Shown here: positions 1 to 8,293 of the stretch, in pieces | Layout: every line of letters starts with the position of its first letter | Position numbering within the stretch: position 1 is the stretch's first letter | Source of the DNA: an uncultured Gammaproteobacteria bacterium | Lineage (GTDB): Bacteria; Pseudomonadota; Gammaproteobacteria; Pseudomonadales; Pseudohongiellaceae | NCBI GenBank assembly: GCA_913054495.1 | Contig: CAJXIY010000028.1 | Span: 1 to 32,528 of the forward strand | Length of the DNA: 32,528 nucleotides | Reading direction: 5' to 3' | The notes under the pieces: model-generated | The model's database searches: none | The model's input: the letters and a program-made list of their open reading frames with translations, nothing else | Told to the model about the DNA's origin: nothing | Position numbers and translations under genes: made by a program

Positions 1-109
1 AAGCAATTTGCATAGGCCGCTAGGTCAACATCAGACGCAAAACACAGCTGTCGATAAACGCTACCCCGATTTAATAGCTCAACCTGCGCTCAGTAGCGCC
101 ATCAGGCCA

Positions 110-1276
110 TCACTCGCCGCGAAGCGCCAGCGTTATCGGCAGGCTGGCGGCACGTATGGCTGGGAATAAACCGCCGATAAAACCAAGTCCCAACGCCCAA
201 CCGATGCCGTTGCGGATCAGCTGGGCTGTCACCGCAAAGTCGAAGGCGACCTGGGAAAATGCGGCCTGGTTTAAGGTGGACGCGGTATAGCCGTTAAATC
301 CGACATAGGCGATTGCCGCCCCCAGTAAACCGCCGAGAGTCGCCAGCACGATGGCCTCAATCATCACCGAGATCACCACCGGTGTGGCGCCGAAACCCAG
401 CGCGCGCAGGGTGGCAATTTCGACGGTGCGGCTGATAACCGCTGCATACATGGTGTTAAGTGCGGCAAACACGGCACCGATCGCCATGACAGCAGCGACG
501 CCGTAGCCAAAGGTATTGATTACCGTGGCCAGGCCCGCGGACTGGCTCCTGAAAAATTCCTCTTCCGACGTGATAGAGAGATCGACTTGTGGATTCTCGG
601 CGAATTCAGCGGCTAGCGATTCAATCCGCGCCGGATCCGACACCTTGATTCGAATCGAACTGATTGCACCGAGACGCCGAAACGCCGACTGGGCGGTGGG
701 CATGTCGACCCATAATTCCGATTCGTAAGCCGATCCCTCTGCCTCAAATATGCCCACTACCGTCCACTCAGAACGGCGTAAATCCACAGTCGCCCCTAGA
801 TCTATGCCCTGAAATATCGCACTGGCGTTACGGCCTGCTATCAGTTCATTACGCCCAGGCACGAAATTACGTCCTTCCACAATATGTACTTCCGGCCGCA
901 GGAGAAAGCCATCCTGTTCCAATCCTCTGATGACTAGATTTGACGGCGACCCGGTGGCGCGCTTGGGAATGTCGGCGACCATATAGACTTCGCCACTGAA
1001 CAATTCTATACCTTCGAGAGTTCTAACATACATCATACGGCGCGTATCGATGTTGCTGGTCAACTCCCCAGTGGACGTACCCCCGCGAAGAATGATCGCC
1101 CGATCGGATGCGCCGCCTCTGTTCAGGGTTGCCGTAAACCCCACCGCCATAGCCAGTATGGCGACCAATACACCGACAACGCCGGCAATGCCCACTACGA
1201 TAACCAGTGAACTTCCTAACCGAGAGGGCAGGTTTTGGAGGTTCATCACCGTGATTTCGAAGATTTGTTTAAACAT
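110..1276 (-). CDS. ABC transporter permease, FtsX/MacB type (second permease of operon)
   Basis: This 388-residue inner-membrane permease is the last gene of an exporter operon. It has the FtsX/MacB layout: one N-terminal membrane helix (about residues 20-48), a large periplasmic domain (about 50-250) and three C-terminal helices (about 255-380). The cytoplasmic loop 'RTVEIATLRALGFG', which couples to the ATPase in this family, follows the second helix. The ATG start lies 5 bases after the stop of the preceding permease gene, so the two are probably co-translated and may form a heterodimer. Family knowledge: such permeases with a LolD-like ATPase extract lipoproteins or export peptides and small molecules from the periplasmic face. 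The substrate cannot be read from the sequence. No hairpin with a T tract follows the stop. Confidence 0.9.
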   Translation of the reverse strand: MFKQIFEITVMNLQNLPSRLGSSLVIVVGIAGVVGVLVAILAMAVGFTATLNRGGASDRAIILRGGTSTGELTSNIDTRRMMYVRTLEGIELFSGEVYMVADIPKRATGSPSNLVIRGLEQDGFLLRPEVHIVEGRNFVPGRNELIAGRNASAIFQGIDLGATVDLRRSEWTVVGIFEAEGSAYESELWVDMPTAQSAFRRLGAISSIRIKVSDPARIESLAAEFAENPQVDLSITSEEEFFRSQSAGLATVINTFGYGVAAVMAIGAVFAALNTMYAAVISRTVEIATLRALGFGATPVVISVMIEAIVLATLGGLLGAAIAYVGFNGYTASTLNQAAFSQVAFDFAVTAQLIRNGIGWALGLGFIGGLFPAIRAASLPITLALRGE

Positions 1277-1281
1277 GGGTG

Positions 1282-2439
1282 TTACTTCCGCAGGGCATCA
1301 ACAATCTGCAATCGATTAGCACTAAGCGCTGGAAACAGCCCAACGACGATTCCTAACAAGACCGCGATCGCCATGCCCGTGCCGATGGTCGCGGTAGAAA
1401 GTCGAAAGGTGCCGAAGAACGCCTCGACTTGCGGCCCGATGGCGTCGCTTACCAGGATTGCCAATCCAATGCCCAGGGCACCACCCAGTGCACACAGCAG
1501 TATCGACTCCGACATGATCAACAGCGACACCGCGACATCGGTGAAACCCACCGTTTTCAATACCGCCAGTTCCGGTATGCGTTCCCTGAAGGTCTGCATC
1601 ATGGTGTTAGCGGTAAGCAGTAATATGGTAAAAAATACAGCACTGAGGATACCGTTCATCATCAAACCAATATCACCCACCTGTGACGCAAACTGCCGGG
1701 TGAATTCTGCTTCGGTGGCAGATCGGGTGGGATTCATGGAATTTTCAAACAGGGCATCTATCTCGGCGGCCAGTGCCGCGGCTTCGTCCGGATTGGCCAC
1801 CTTGACGGTAAACCAACCCACCAGGCCCTGGGTCTGCTCGACACGGGCTTCATCGAAATAATCGTAGTTGAACAGGAACGCCGAGGACAATCCTGCCTCA
1901 CCACCGGTGGTATAGGTACCCACCAGGTCGAATTCCCACAATTTGCCACCGTCGGCCATAAGCCATATATCACCTTCAATGGGAATCCTGTCACCTACTT
2001 GCCAGTCGTATTGCCGGGCCATGGATTCTGGCACCACTGCACCGGTGCGAGAATTCGCGAAAGCCTCAAGATGGACGTCGCTGATCTCAAATTCCGAGTA
2101 CATGGCGAAATAGGCACGCGGATTCACCGGGAATTTTGGAAAGAAGTTATTGAGCCCTTGGTAGGTGCCACCAAACCAGGTCTGGTGGGTGATAGAGGCC
2201 ACGCCCTCAAGCCGATCTATCTCATTCAAATGAGTAATTGGCAACGGATCGATAATGGAATACTTCGGCGACACGTTAAGTCGGTCAACACCGGCAAAAT
2301 CAATACCCACTTCGAACGCACCAGCCACCGTGCGCAGCAGTGCGAATAATAGAAATGCAACGAGTACCGAGAACAAGATAAGGAACGTCCTGACCTTGCG
2401 CCGAAACAGATTGGACCAGATCAATGAGAATTTATTCAT
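1282..2439 (-). CDS. ABC transporter permease, FtsX/MacB type (first permease of operon)
   Basis: This 385-residue permease has the same architecture as its downstream partner. An N-terminal helix follows a basic 'LFRRKVRTFLIL' stretch, then comes a periplasmic domain of about 200 residues, then three C-terminal helices with the coupling loop 'RERIPELAVLKTVGFTD'. The ATG overlaps the TGA of the ATPase gene by four bases (ATGA), a classic sign of translational coupling. The two permeases differ clearly in their periplasmic domains, which suggests a heterodimer like LolC/LolE rather than a recent duplication. The role in an adaptor-dependent exporter is inferred from context; the cargo is unknown. 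Confidence 0.9.
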   Translation of the reverse strand: MNKFSLIWSNLFRRKVRTFLILFSVLVAFLLFALLRTVAGAFEVGIDFAGVDRLNVSPKYSIIDPLPITHLNEIDRLEGVASITHQTWFGGTYQGLNNFFPKFPVNPRAYFAMYSEFEISDVHLEAFANSRTGAVVPESMARQYDWQVGDRIPIEGDIWLMADGGKLWEFDLVGTYTTGGEAGLSSAFLFNYDYFDEARVEQTQGLVGWFTVKVANPDEAAALAAEIDALFENSMNPTRSATEAEFTRQFASQVGDIGLMMNGILSAVFFTILLLTANTMMQTFRERIPELAVLKTVGFTDVAVSLLIMSESILLCALGGALGIGLAILVSDAIGPQVEAFFGTFRLSTATIGTGMAIAVLLGIVVGLFPALSANRLQIVDALRK

Positions 2440-3116
2440 GCGACCTGCTTCACCAACTGACCCTTGTCTAGCTCCAGAATATGGTGGGCATGACTGGCGG
2501 CTTTGGGATCATGGGTGACCATGATAATAGTCTTGCCGTAGTCTTTGTTGAGAATCTCCAGCAGATCTAGAATTTCGTTGGCGGTATCACGATCGAGATC
2601 ACCGGTTGGTTCATCACAGATCAGCACCGCAGGATCGGCCACTATCGCCCGCGCTATCGCTACTCTCTGCTGCTGGCCACCGGATAGCTCGCCGGGTTTG
2701 TGTTTCGCCCGGTCTTCCAGCCCGACGATTTGCAGGGCAACCTCTGTTCTCCGTCTGCGCTGCGCGGCAGACAACTTCGTCAGCAGCAAGGGCAGCGCTA
2801 CATTCCGTTGCGCCGTCAAAACCGGCAACAGATTGTAGGATTGGAAGATGAAACCGATGTTTTCCGAGCGCCATTTTGCCAACTTGTTGCTGGAAAGTCC
2901 GACCAACTGCTGACCCCCCACAACCACAGAACCTCGAGTAGGTTGATCGATGCCACCGATGAGATTCAGCAGCGTCGTCTTGCCACTGCCCGATGGACCC
3001 ATCAGGGCCACGAAGTCACCTTCGTCGATCTCGAGATCGATTCCTTCAAGCACCTCGACCGTTTCCCGGCCTTTGGTATAGACCTTATCTATGCCTTTGA
3101 GACTGACTATAGCCAC
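2436..3116 (-). CDS. ABC transporter ATP-binding protein, LolD/MacB type
   Basis: This 226-residue ATPase energises the two FtsX-type permeases encoded next to it. All key motifs are present: Walker A 'GPSGSGKTT' (residues 40-48), Q-loop Gln92, signature 'LSGGQ' (144-148), Walker B 'VLICDE' (164-169) and switch His202. Length and motifs fit the LolD/MacB-ATPase branch. The start is GTG, preceded at short distance by AGGGTG; the first ATG in frame would cut into the fold. The 3' end overlaps the next permease by four bases. It is probably transcribed with the adaptor gene 61 bases upstream. Confidence 0.93.
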   Translation of the reverse strand: MAIVSLKGIDKVYTKGRETVEVLEGIDLEIDEGDFVALMGPSGSGKTTLLNLIGGIDQPTRGSVVVGGQQLVGLSSNKLAKWRSENIGFIFQSYNLLPVLTAQRNVALPLLLTKLSAAQRRRRTEVALQIVGLEDRAKHKPGELSGGQQQRVAIARAIVADPAVLICDEPTGDLDRDTANEILDLLEILNKDYGKTIIMVTHDPKAASHAHHILELDKGQLVKQVA

Positions 3117-3177
3117 CGCTTCACCCTATTGCCATTCGTACTCGAACGAACCATTTCGATTATTAGATTAGACATGG

Positions 3178-4425
3178 TTAGTTCAACACTTTCACCAGCA
3201 AACCATTTTCAAGACTCGCGAGCAGTTCATCATCAAGCCCGGAAACGACCCGCTCGCCGCCAAGCAAACCAGATACTATCAGAACCCGCTGACCGATCTG
3301 ATCACCAATCACAATAGGACGACGGGTCACCTGTCCATTCACTACTACCCAGACAAATCGATCGCCGCCATCATTGCCGACGGACGAGTTGGGCACCAGC
3401 ACACCCTCAGGTACTTCCGCCACCGCTTCGCCAGCCTCGTCTTGCTCGAGAAACGACACCTTCACCCCCATTTCTGGTAGCACCCGATCGTCACGCTCGA
3501 GAAATCGGATGCGAACACGAACCGTGGCCTGATTACGGTTAGCTGCCGGAATAATCGCAATCACCGCCGCCGCATAGGGATTATTAGGATAAGCATTCAA
3601 GGTGACACTCACTGGCTGATCGGCATGGACACGATTGATATAGGATTCGTTCACATCGACCTCGACTTCAAGGGATTCCATATCCACAATGGTGCAGATG
3701 CCGGTATTGGTAAAGCCACCGCCGGCGGCGATGGGAGAAATCATCTCGCCTGGCTGCGCTGCCTTGGCAATTACCACACCGGCGAAGGGCGCCCGTATCT
3801 GCATATCATCGAGAATCTGTTCCTGAATAGCGCTTGTTCGTACCGCTACGTCAACGTCACGCCTGAATTTGTTGAGCCGTGCCAGTAAAGCTTCGACGTT
3901 GAGTTCATTGCTATCCAGATCAGCCTGGCTAGCAAGATTACGTGCCGTCAGGTCGCGGGTGCGGTCGAGGTCCAGTCGAGCCTGGCGGATCTGCACTTCA
4001 AGCTCGGCGATGGCGGCATTGGCCGCATCGACCTGGGACTGGGCAAGTGCCAGTTGGGCACGATTGATGCTGTCATCGAGGACCGCCAGCAGTTGCCCTT
4101 CCTCCACTACCATGCCTTCTTCCACTAGTATTTGCATCACTTTACCAGTGACCTTGGAACTGACCGTCGCCATCCGGCGTGCGATTACATAGCCAGTGGC
4201 ATCTAATATGCTACTTTCGTTGGAGATGGTGGAAGGCGCCTGTACCAGGACAGTCCTGACTTCGAGCGCCTGGGCTTCTTGACCAGGAAAATCAGTAAAC
4301 CAACTGACGAAACCCAGCCCACCGAGGATAGCGATAGCCAGAAACCATTTGATCGGGCGGCCACTGTTAAGCTGGTCGTCACTGCGATCAATTTTCAGCT
4401 CGCTCAGTAATGCTTTCTTATCCAA
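3178..4425 (-). CDS. Periplasmic adaptor (HlyD/MacA-type membrane fusion protein)
   Basis: This 415-residue membrane fusion protein would bridge the inner-membrane exporter to an outer-membrane channel. It has a cytoplasmic N-terminus, one membrane anchor (about residues 26-46), a lipoyl-type half motif around residues 85-120, a coiled-coil hairpin rich in Ala, Gln and Leu (about 120-205), the second lipoyl half 'IRAPFAGVV' and beta-barrel domains after it. The start is a TTG with a good upstream AGAGGT; the N-terminus MDKKALLSEL fits the family. It is the first gene of the operon, followed by ATPase and two permeases, which is the MacA-MacB arrangement with the MacB functions split over three genes. 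No TolC-like gene lies in the window. Confidence 0.9.
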   Translation of the reverse strand: MDKKALLSELKIDRSDDQLNSGRPIKWFLAIAILGGLGFVSWFTDFPGQEAQALEVRTVLVQAPSTISNESSILDATGYVIARRMATVSSKVTGKVMQILVEEGMVVEEGQLLAVLDDSINRAQLALAQSQVDAANAAIAELEVQIRQARLDLDRTRDLTARNLASQADLDSNELNVEALLARLNKFRRDVDVAVRTSAIQEQILDDMQIRAPFAGVVIAKAAQPGEMISPIAAGGGFTNTGICTIVDMESLEVEVDVNESYINRVHADQPVSVTLNAYPNNPYAAAVIAIIPAANRNQATVRVRIRFLERDDRVLPEMGVKVSFLEQDEAGEAVAEVPEGVLVPNSSVGNDGGDRFVWVVVNGQVTRRPIVIGDQIGQRVLIVSGLLGGERVVSGLDDELLASLENGLLVKVLN

Positions 4426-4723
4426 TTTACACTACCTCTGACCGATGAGTTAGTTTAGTGCAATGGCCTCCTGCCTAGTACTACATAATACAGACAAATT
4501 GATGACAAGGGGATCTGCTCCTCAGCTACGGTGGCTTGGGGCTCAGTATACCCAGATGCGCATTAACGGTGAGCGAATATCTGGATTCCCAAGGCATTGC
4601 TGGCACAATCGATCTTACACTCAAAGGTGGGGTGAGCCTGCAGGGTATTGAGTGGCGTCTTGGCGGGCGCTATTATTCAGAACTGAGTTCAACATTTAAA
4701 GGCACGGCTGCGATTACCGTTAA
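4426..4723. other. Intergenic region upstream of exporter operon
   Basis: This stretch of about 300 bases lies between the pyrDK stop and the adaptor gene and should carry the promoter of the exporter operon on the minus strand. I see no convincing -35/-10 pair, no terminator hairpin and no repeat shared with the rest of the window. A plus-strand reading frame begins at 4536 and runs into the opposite-strand pyrDK gene. It has no recognisable start signal or family, so I do not call it a gene. Confidence 0.5.
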
Positions 4724-6343
4724 TTACGTCGCATCCAGAAACGGCCCGTCCACGCAACTCCTGCTGCCATCTAATGCGTCACAGGCACCGCAGATGCCCA
4801 CCCCGCATTTCGTCAGGTAGTCGATGCCATTGTGAATCTGGCTGGCGTTGCAAAATTCTTTTTCCACCGCTTCGGCGGCATGCACCATGGGCCCCGGTCC
4901 ACAGTTATAGAAGATGAGATTTTCCAACTCTGCTTTTGGTAATTCTTGCAAGCGCTTTCGCAGCAGATCCGTAACGACCCCATGATAGCCGCGGCTCCCA
5001 TCATCCGTCGCTATATGCAGCGTGCTGATTTCTGCACATTCATTCAGAAAATACAGACGTTCTGCGGTCCTGGCGCCGAAGAATATCTCGGCGTTGCCAA
5101 AATCCCTGGCAATCTGATAGACCGCAGCCAGACCCGTGCCACCCGCCACCGCCATAATCTTCGCGCCTTTCGGAGGCACCGCCGCATTGCCGTGAGGTCC
5201 ACGCACATAGGCCTCGGTGCCGGGCTCCAGCGTCATTAGTGCTTCAGTAAACGCACCAAGGTTAATTACCACCAGGGAAAAAGGGTCGTCGGTTAGCGCG
5301 GAGAATGGTTTTTCACCGAGGCCGGGAATCCACAAGAAAATGAACTCGCCACCTTGCAAACTGACTTTGCGATCGAAAGTGAGGATGCAGATGTTATCGG
5401 TAATCCGCCGATTCTGAAGCAGCGTTACGGGTTCGAAGTCCATATCGATGTCGTAGCGCACCAGCGCCTCGGCAGCTTCCGTATCGGCTTCCAGGTCACG
5501 ACTCAATACTCTGAAGTACTCCGCAATTTCTTCCGTGTTCATGCCGATCAAGGCTGAGCCGACTCCGATTATAGCCGCGCCTGCCTCTTGAAAATGCCGC
5601 ACGTTCTCCGCGCTGCTAATGCCACCACAGGCCACGATCGGCACATCAACACAGTCATGAATTTCTTGCACACATTCCAGGGCCCGACCCAATATGGCCT
5701 TGCCGGACACGCCTCCCTCGCCGTTACTGAGGATGTCATGGCCGTGACTGTGGTAACGCTCGGGTCCCATGGTATTGATCGCGCATATCCCGTCGGCGCC
5801 CCCGGCTACGGCGGCCTGCGCTATTTCGCCGATGTTGGGCACGTTGGGCGTCAGCTTGGGTATTACAGGAATATCGACGGCAGCCTTGACCGCAGTCACA
5901 ATCTCTTTCACCAGCTCAGGGTCCTGGCCCATGGCCGTACCGTAGCCCTTGGCGTGGGGGCAGGACAGATTGAGTTCGAGGCCATCGCCGTGGGGCGCCA
6001 TGATTTTCGCCACCTCGACATATTCTTCTACGCTCCCACCAAAAATTGAAATCAGGAGGAACCGATCTTCGGGAATAGTTAACGCGGACATCAACTCGGC
6101 AGCGCGCTCTGCGCCCGGATTGGTCAGGCCAACGGCATTAACGAAGCAGCCGGGTTCATACTGGGCCATAATCGGTTCGCGATAACCCAGGCGTGGTTCG
6201 GGACCGATACTCTTGGTAGTGAGTACGCCCACCTCCGGCATGGTGTCGAACACTCTTTGAATAATGTTAGCAGAACAGGTAACGATGCCGGAGGGAATGG
6301 TGAAGGGACCGGAGAGGGTCTTGCCTAGAAATTCGGTTTTCAA
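4724..6343 (-). CDS. Fused dihydroorotate dehydrogenase class 1B: PyrD catalytic domain + PyrK FAD/2Fe-2S electron-transfer domain
   Basis: This 539-residue protein joins the two subunits of NAD-linked class 1B dihydroorotate dehydrogenase, which oxidises dihydroorotate to orotate in pyrimidine synthesis. Residues 1 to about 300 form the FMN TIM barrel with active-site 'NLSCPHAKG' (Cys128), Lys44 and Asn75. Residues from about 305 form a ferredoxin-reductase-like FAD/NAD module with 'GGTGLAAVY', ending in four cysteines (513, 518, 521, 530) spaced as in the PyrK [2Fe-2S] site. In known class 1B enzymes these are separate PyrD and PyrK chains. The start is TTG with no strong ribosome site, but the N-terminus aligns with PyrD and no nearby ATG is suitable. 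The gene stands alone, and another dihydropyrimidine or related substrate is possible. Confidence 0.85.
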   Translation of the reverse strand: MKTEFLGKTLSGPFTIPSGIVTCSANIIQRVFDTMPEVGVLTTKSIGPEPRLGYREPIMAQYEPGCFVNAVGLTNPGAERAAELMSALTIPEDRFLLISIFGGSVEEYVEVAKIMAPHGDGLELNLSCPHAKGYGTAMGQDPELVKEIVTAVKAAVDIPVIPKLTPNVPNIGEIAQAAVAGGADGICAINTMGPERYHSHGHDILSNGEGGVSGKAILGRALECVQEIHDCVDVPIVACGGISSAENVRHFQEAGAAIIGVGSALIGMNTEEIAEYFRVLSRDLEADTEAAEALVRYDIDMDFEPVTLLQNRRITDNICILTFDRKVSLQGGEFIFLWIPGLGEKPFSALTDDPFSLVVINLGAFTEALMTLEPGTEAYVRGPHGNAAVPPKGAKIMAVAGGTGLAAVYQIARDFGNAEIFFGARTAERLYFLNECAEISTLHIATDDGSRGYHGVVTDLLRKRLQELPKAELENLIFYNCGPGPMVHAAEAVEKEFCNASQIHNGIDYLTKCGVGICGACDALDGSRSCVDGPFLDAT

Positions 6344-6431
6344 CGCCGTGGTGCACTCGTGCTCAATCGGATAATCGGTGGCGCATTTTATCCGTTGTTG
6401 AGCCGGAACGCACTAAAACGGGTTGGTAAAG

Positions 6432-6605
6432 CTAGTTTTCTTCACGGTCAGCATCAGGGTCTATGCCGTTGCGTATCATTTCCAGTCGCTCTACGTGTCT
6501 AAAATAGACTTTGGCTCCTTTGACAGAAAAAACGCAAATAATGGCAATGATCGGAATGAGATAGACCAATACATCCTCAGTCAAGAGTGGAGTCAGCCAG
6601 TCCAT
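6432..6605 (-). CDS. Small single-helix membrane protein, unknown function
   Basis: This predicted 57-residue protein begins MDWLTPLLTEDVLVYL. One membrane helix (about residues 10-30) is followed by a basic, charged tail containing 'HVERLEMIRNGIDPD'. The tail resembles that of small DUF6249-like membrane proteins, but the match is by eye only. I chose the ATG at 6605, which has AAGGCGAG upstream; an in-frame GTG at 6641 would add 12 residues. It sits 88 bases from the pyrDK start on the same strand, with no sign of functional linkage. Confidence 0.6.
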   Translation of the reverse strand: MDWLTPLLTEDVLVYLIPIIAIICVFSVKGAKVYFRHVERLEMIRNGIDPDADREEN

Positions 6606-6722
6606 AAGATCTCGCCTTAACACAGAGGGTGAAACTACCACCTCACGATAGTCTAAAGCATGTATAGGGTCAGGTCTTCTTTATCCGGTGATAAGGGTTA
6701 AAACGGGTTCCGGATTGAGTTG

Positions 6723-7580
6723 CTAGCGCAGCTCCTCGGCGAGCTGCGCCTGGTAAATTCCCTCGAGCCGTTCGACGGCAGCCAGGAATCCTTCTGGATC
6801 GACGAAGGTATCGGGGTCGTATTCCTGCCCGGGTGAATACTTGCCATGCAGGCCATATTGACCGCCATGGGCCGCGACCCAGACATCCACATCCATGGCT
6901 TTCTGTCTGCGATAAGTCTGGGCGAAGTCATCTGCTACGCCGGGATACGTGGGGTCAACCACGAGTTGCTTGCCAGCGTTAATCGTACCCATGTTGGCGA
7001 TGACCACCTTGTAGTCGCGGCTATTTTCTCGCACTTCCATGGAGTAACTCGAACTGCCTTCCGTGTGGCCAGGATGTTCGTACACAGTCAGGGAGATATC
7101 CCCTATCTCGATTACCTCGCCATTGGTGATGATCTTGTCTACGCTCACCGGTTCAAACGACACGCGGCCCCCAAAGTGGGCATCGCTGAAGCCACCGTCT
7201 TCAAGCACCCGGGCATCATCTGCCGTGGCCCACATTTCGGCCCCGGTAGTCCCCTTTATCTCGGCAAGCGCGGCGGTGTGGTCCCAGTGCGCCTGCATGG
7301 TCAGCAGTATCTTCACATCCTGCAGCCGAAAACCGACAGCGGTAATGTTATCGCGAATCGATGCTATCGATTCTGCCAGCCCGGTGTTAATGAGAATATG
7401 TCCATCATCGGAGGTAATCAGGAAGACGCCAAGGTCATAGGTGCCGACAGCATAAAGATTGCCGATCACCCGGTGACCGGGAAACGGTCGCGTCCACCCA
7501 TCCGGCTGGGCATTGAGTTGAGCAGTGGTGATGAAAAAAAGACAGCAAGCGACTGCTAGTTGATAGATTTTTCGTCTCAT
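6723..7580 (-). CDS. Secreted subclass B3 metallo-beta-lactamase homologue, GOB-like (Gln in first zinc site)
   Basis: This 285-residue MBL-fold hydrolase has a signal peptide (residues 1 to about 24, ending QLNA) and should act in the periplasm. The zinc motif is 'QAHWDH' (96-101), with Gln96 where most B3 enzymes have His116. The other ligands are visible: His172 in 'PGHTEGSSS' and His238 in 'WVAAHGGQ'. Family knowledge: GOB beta-lactamases carry exactly this Gln and use Asp, His, His in the second site. The stretch 'KVVIANMG' and the spacing of motifs also look GOB-like. The ATG has GGGGAG upstream. Beta-lactam hydrolysis is plausible but unproven, because many environmental B3 homologues are poorly characterised. 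No resistance or mobility gene is adjacent. Confidence 0.85.
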   Translation of the reverse strand: MRRKIYQLAVACCLFFITTAQLNAQPDGWTRPFPGHRVIGNLYAVGTYDLGVFLITSDDGHILINTGLAESIASIRDNITAVGFRLQDVKILLTMQAHWDHTAALAEIKGTTGAEMWATADDARVLEDGGFSDAHFGGRVSFEPVSVDKIITNGEVIEIGDISLTVYEHPGHTEGSSSYSMEVRENSRDYKVVIANMGTINAGKQLVVDPTYPGVADDFAQTYRRQKAMDVDVWVAAHGGQYGLHGKYSPGQEYDPDTFVDPEGFLAAVERLEGIYQAQLAEELR

Positions 7581-7614
7581 GGTGGCTCCCCTTCTTATGT
7601 GTGAAAGGTGGGTG

Positions 7615-7653
7615 AGAGGGGACAGATCTATTTAATAATTAGATCTGGCCTCT
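7615..7653. repeat. AT-looped imperfect inverted repeat between lipocalin-like and MBL genes
   Basis: The arm AGAGGGGACAGATCT (7615-7629) faces AGATCTGGCCTCT (7641-7653) around an AT-rich loop. In the direction of transcription no T run follows, so it is not a standard intrinsic terminator. The GGGGACAG end resembles the arms of the hairpin repeats at 9820 and 11176, so it may be a relic of a similar element. Confidence 0.5.
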
Positions 7654-7731
7654 TTGTCGTTTATTCCCTGTGAAGGGATGCATTCAGAAATGACTGGTGT
7701 GCAAGCAACCGTGCCTCGGTCCCTCGATAGA

Positions 7732-8235
7732 CTACTCTAATTTTCGCCAGCTTAGCGTTGCCGTAACCCTGCCTTCCGCATCCTTGAGAGACAATTTTAA
7801 TAGGCCATCGGTGAATTCGAAGTAGCGGATATTTTCTCCCCCGACCCACTGAGGAACCAGCGGTGAGCCTTCGACATGATGAAAGACAATGCCTTTCTCC
7901 AGGTCGTAACTCACCTTGCCCCAATAGGCGAAACCACCGGTGCTACGTTGTGAAGACTGTGCCGCCCGTGCAGGCAGATCCATCGGCATGCCGATGCCCG
8001 ACATGTTACCGAGGGCATCATAGCTAAGCCGCCCGATGTATTTCATGTCCACGTCACCACCGGAGGCTGGAAATTGGAAATAACTGACCAGCTCGTAGTC
8101 ACCAATAAATTTTGCCTTGACCGCGTCGAGGTCGTCGGCGGCTTGAATCTGGGTTTGCATCAGCGGTAACAGAAGTATGCAGGAAAGCGTAATTGCGCGA
8201 CAAATAAATTTACGGGCAGTGGCCGATCTAATCAT
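7732..8235 (-). CDS. Secreted lipocalin-like domain protein
   Basis: This 167-residue protein has a signal peptide ending about residue 32 (MQTQIQA). The mature part begins 'KFIGDYELVSYFQF' and contains 'GRLSYDALGNMSGIGMP', the pattern of the small Lipocalin_5-like family, where a 'G.W.LVS' strand is followed by a 'Y...G.M' strand. Members form a beta barrel and are usually of unknown ligand. It is about the usual size for a single domain and lies upstream of the B3 hydrolase gene on the same strand, 151 bases away, with a hairpin between. Co-regulation is possible but not shown. The function remains open. Confidence 0.7.
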   Translation of the reverse strand: MIRSATARKFICRAITLSCILLLPLMQTQIQAADDLDAVKAKFIGDYELVSYFQFPASGGDVDMKYIGRLSYDALGNMSGIGMPMDLPARAAQSSQRSTGGFAYWGKVSYDLEKGIVFHHVEGSPLVPQWVGGENIRYFEFTDGLLKLSLKDAEGRVTATLSWRKLE

Positions 8236-8293
8236 GATGTAGCCTCGTCGGTTCCAATTGTTGATATTGAATAAGCGGGTCGTTCTGGCCTGA

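Noticed and set aside
1235..1861. 208-residue plus-strand frame across the permease genes
   Set aside because: It is antisense to two clear FtsX-type permeases, with Ser/Ala/Thr-rich composition typical of a shadow.
4536..4820. 94-residue plus-strand frame after pyrDK
   Set aside because: Part of it looks protein-like, but a third overlaps pyrDK on the other strand, and there is no ribosome site or recognisable family.
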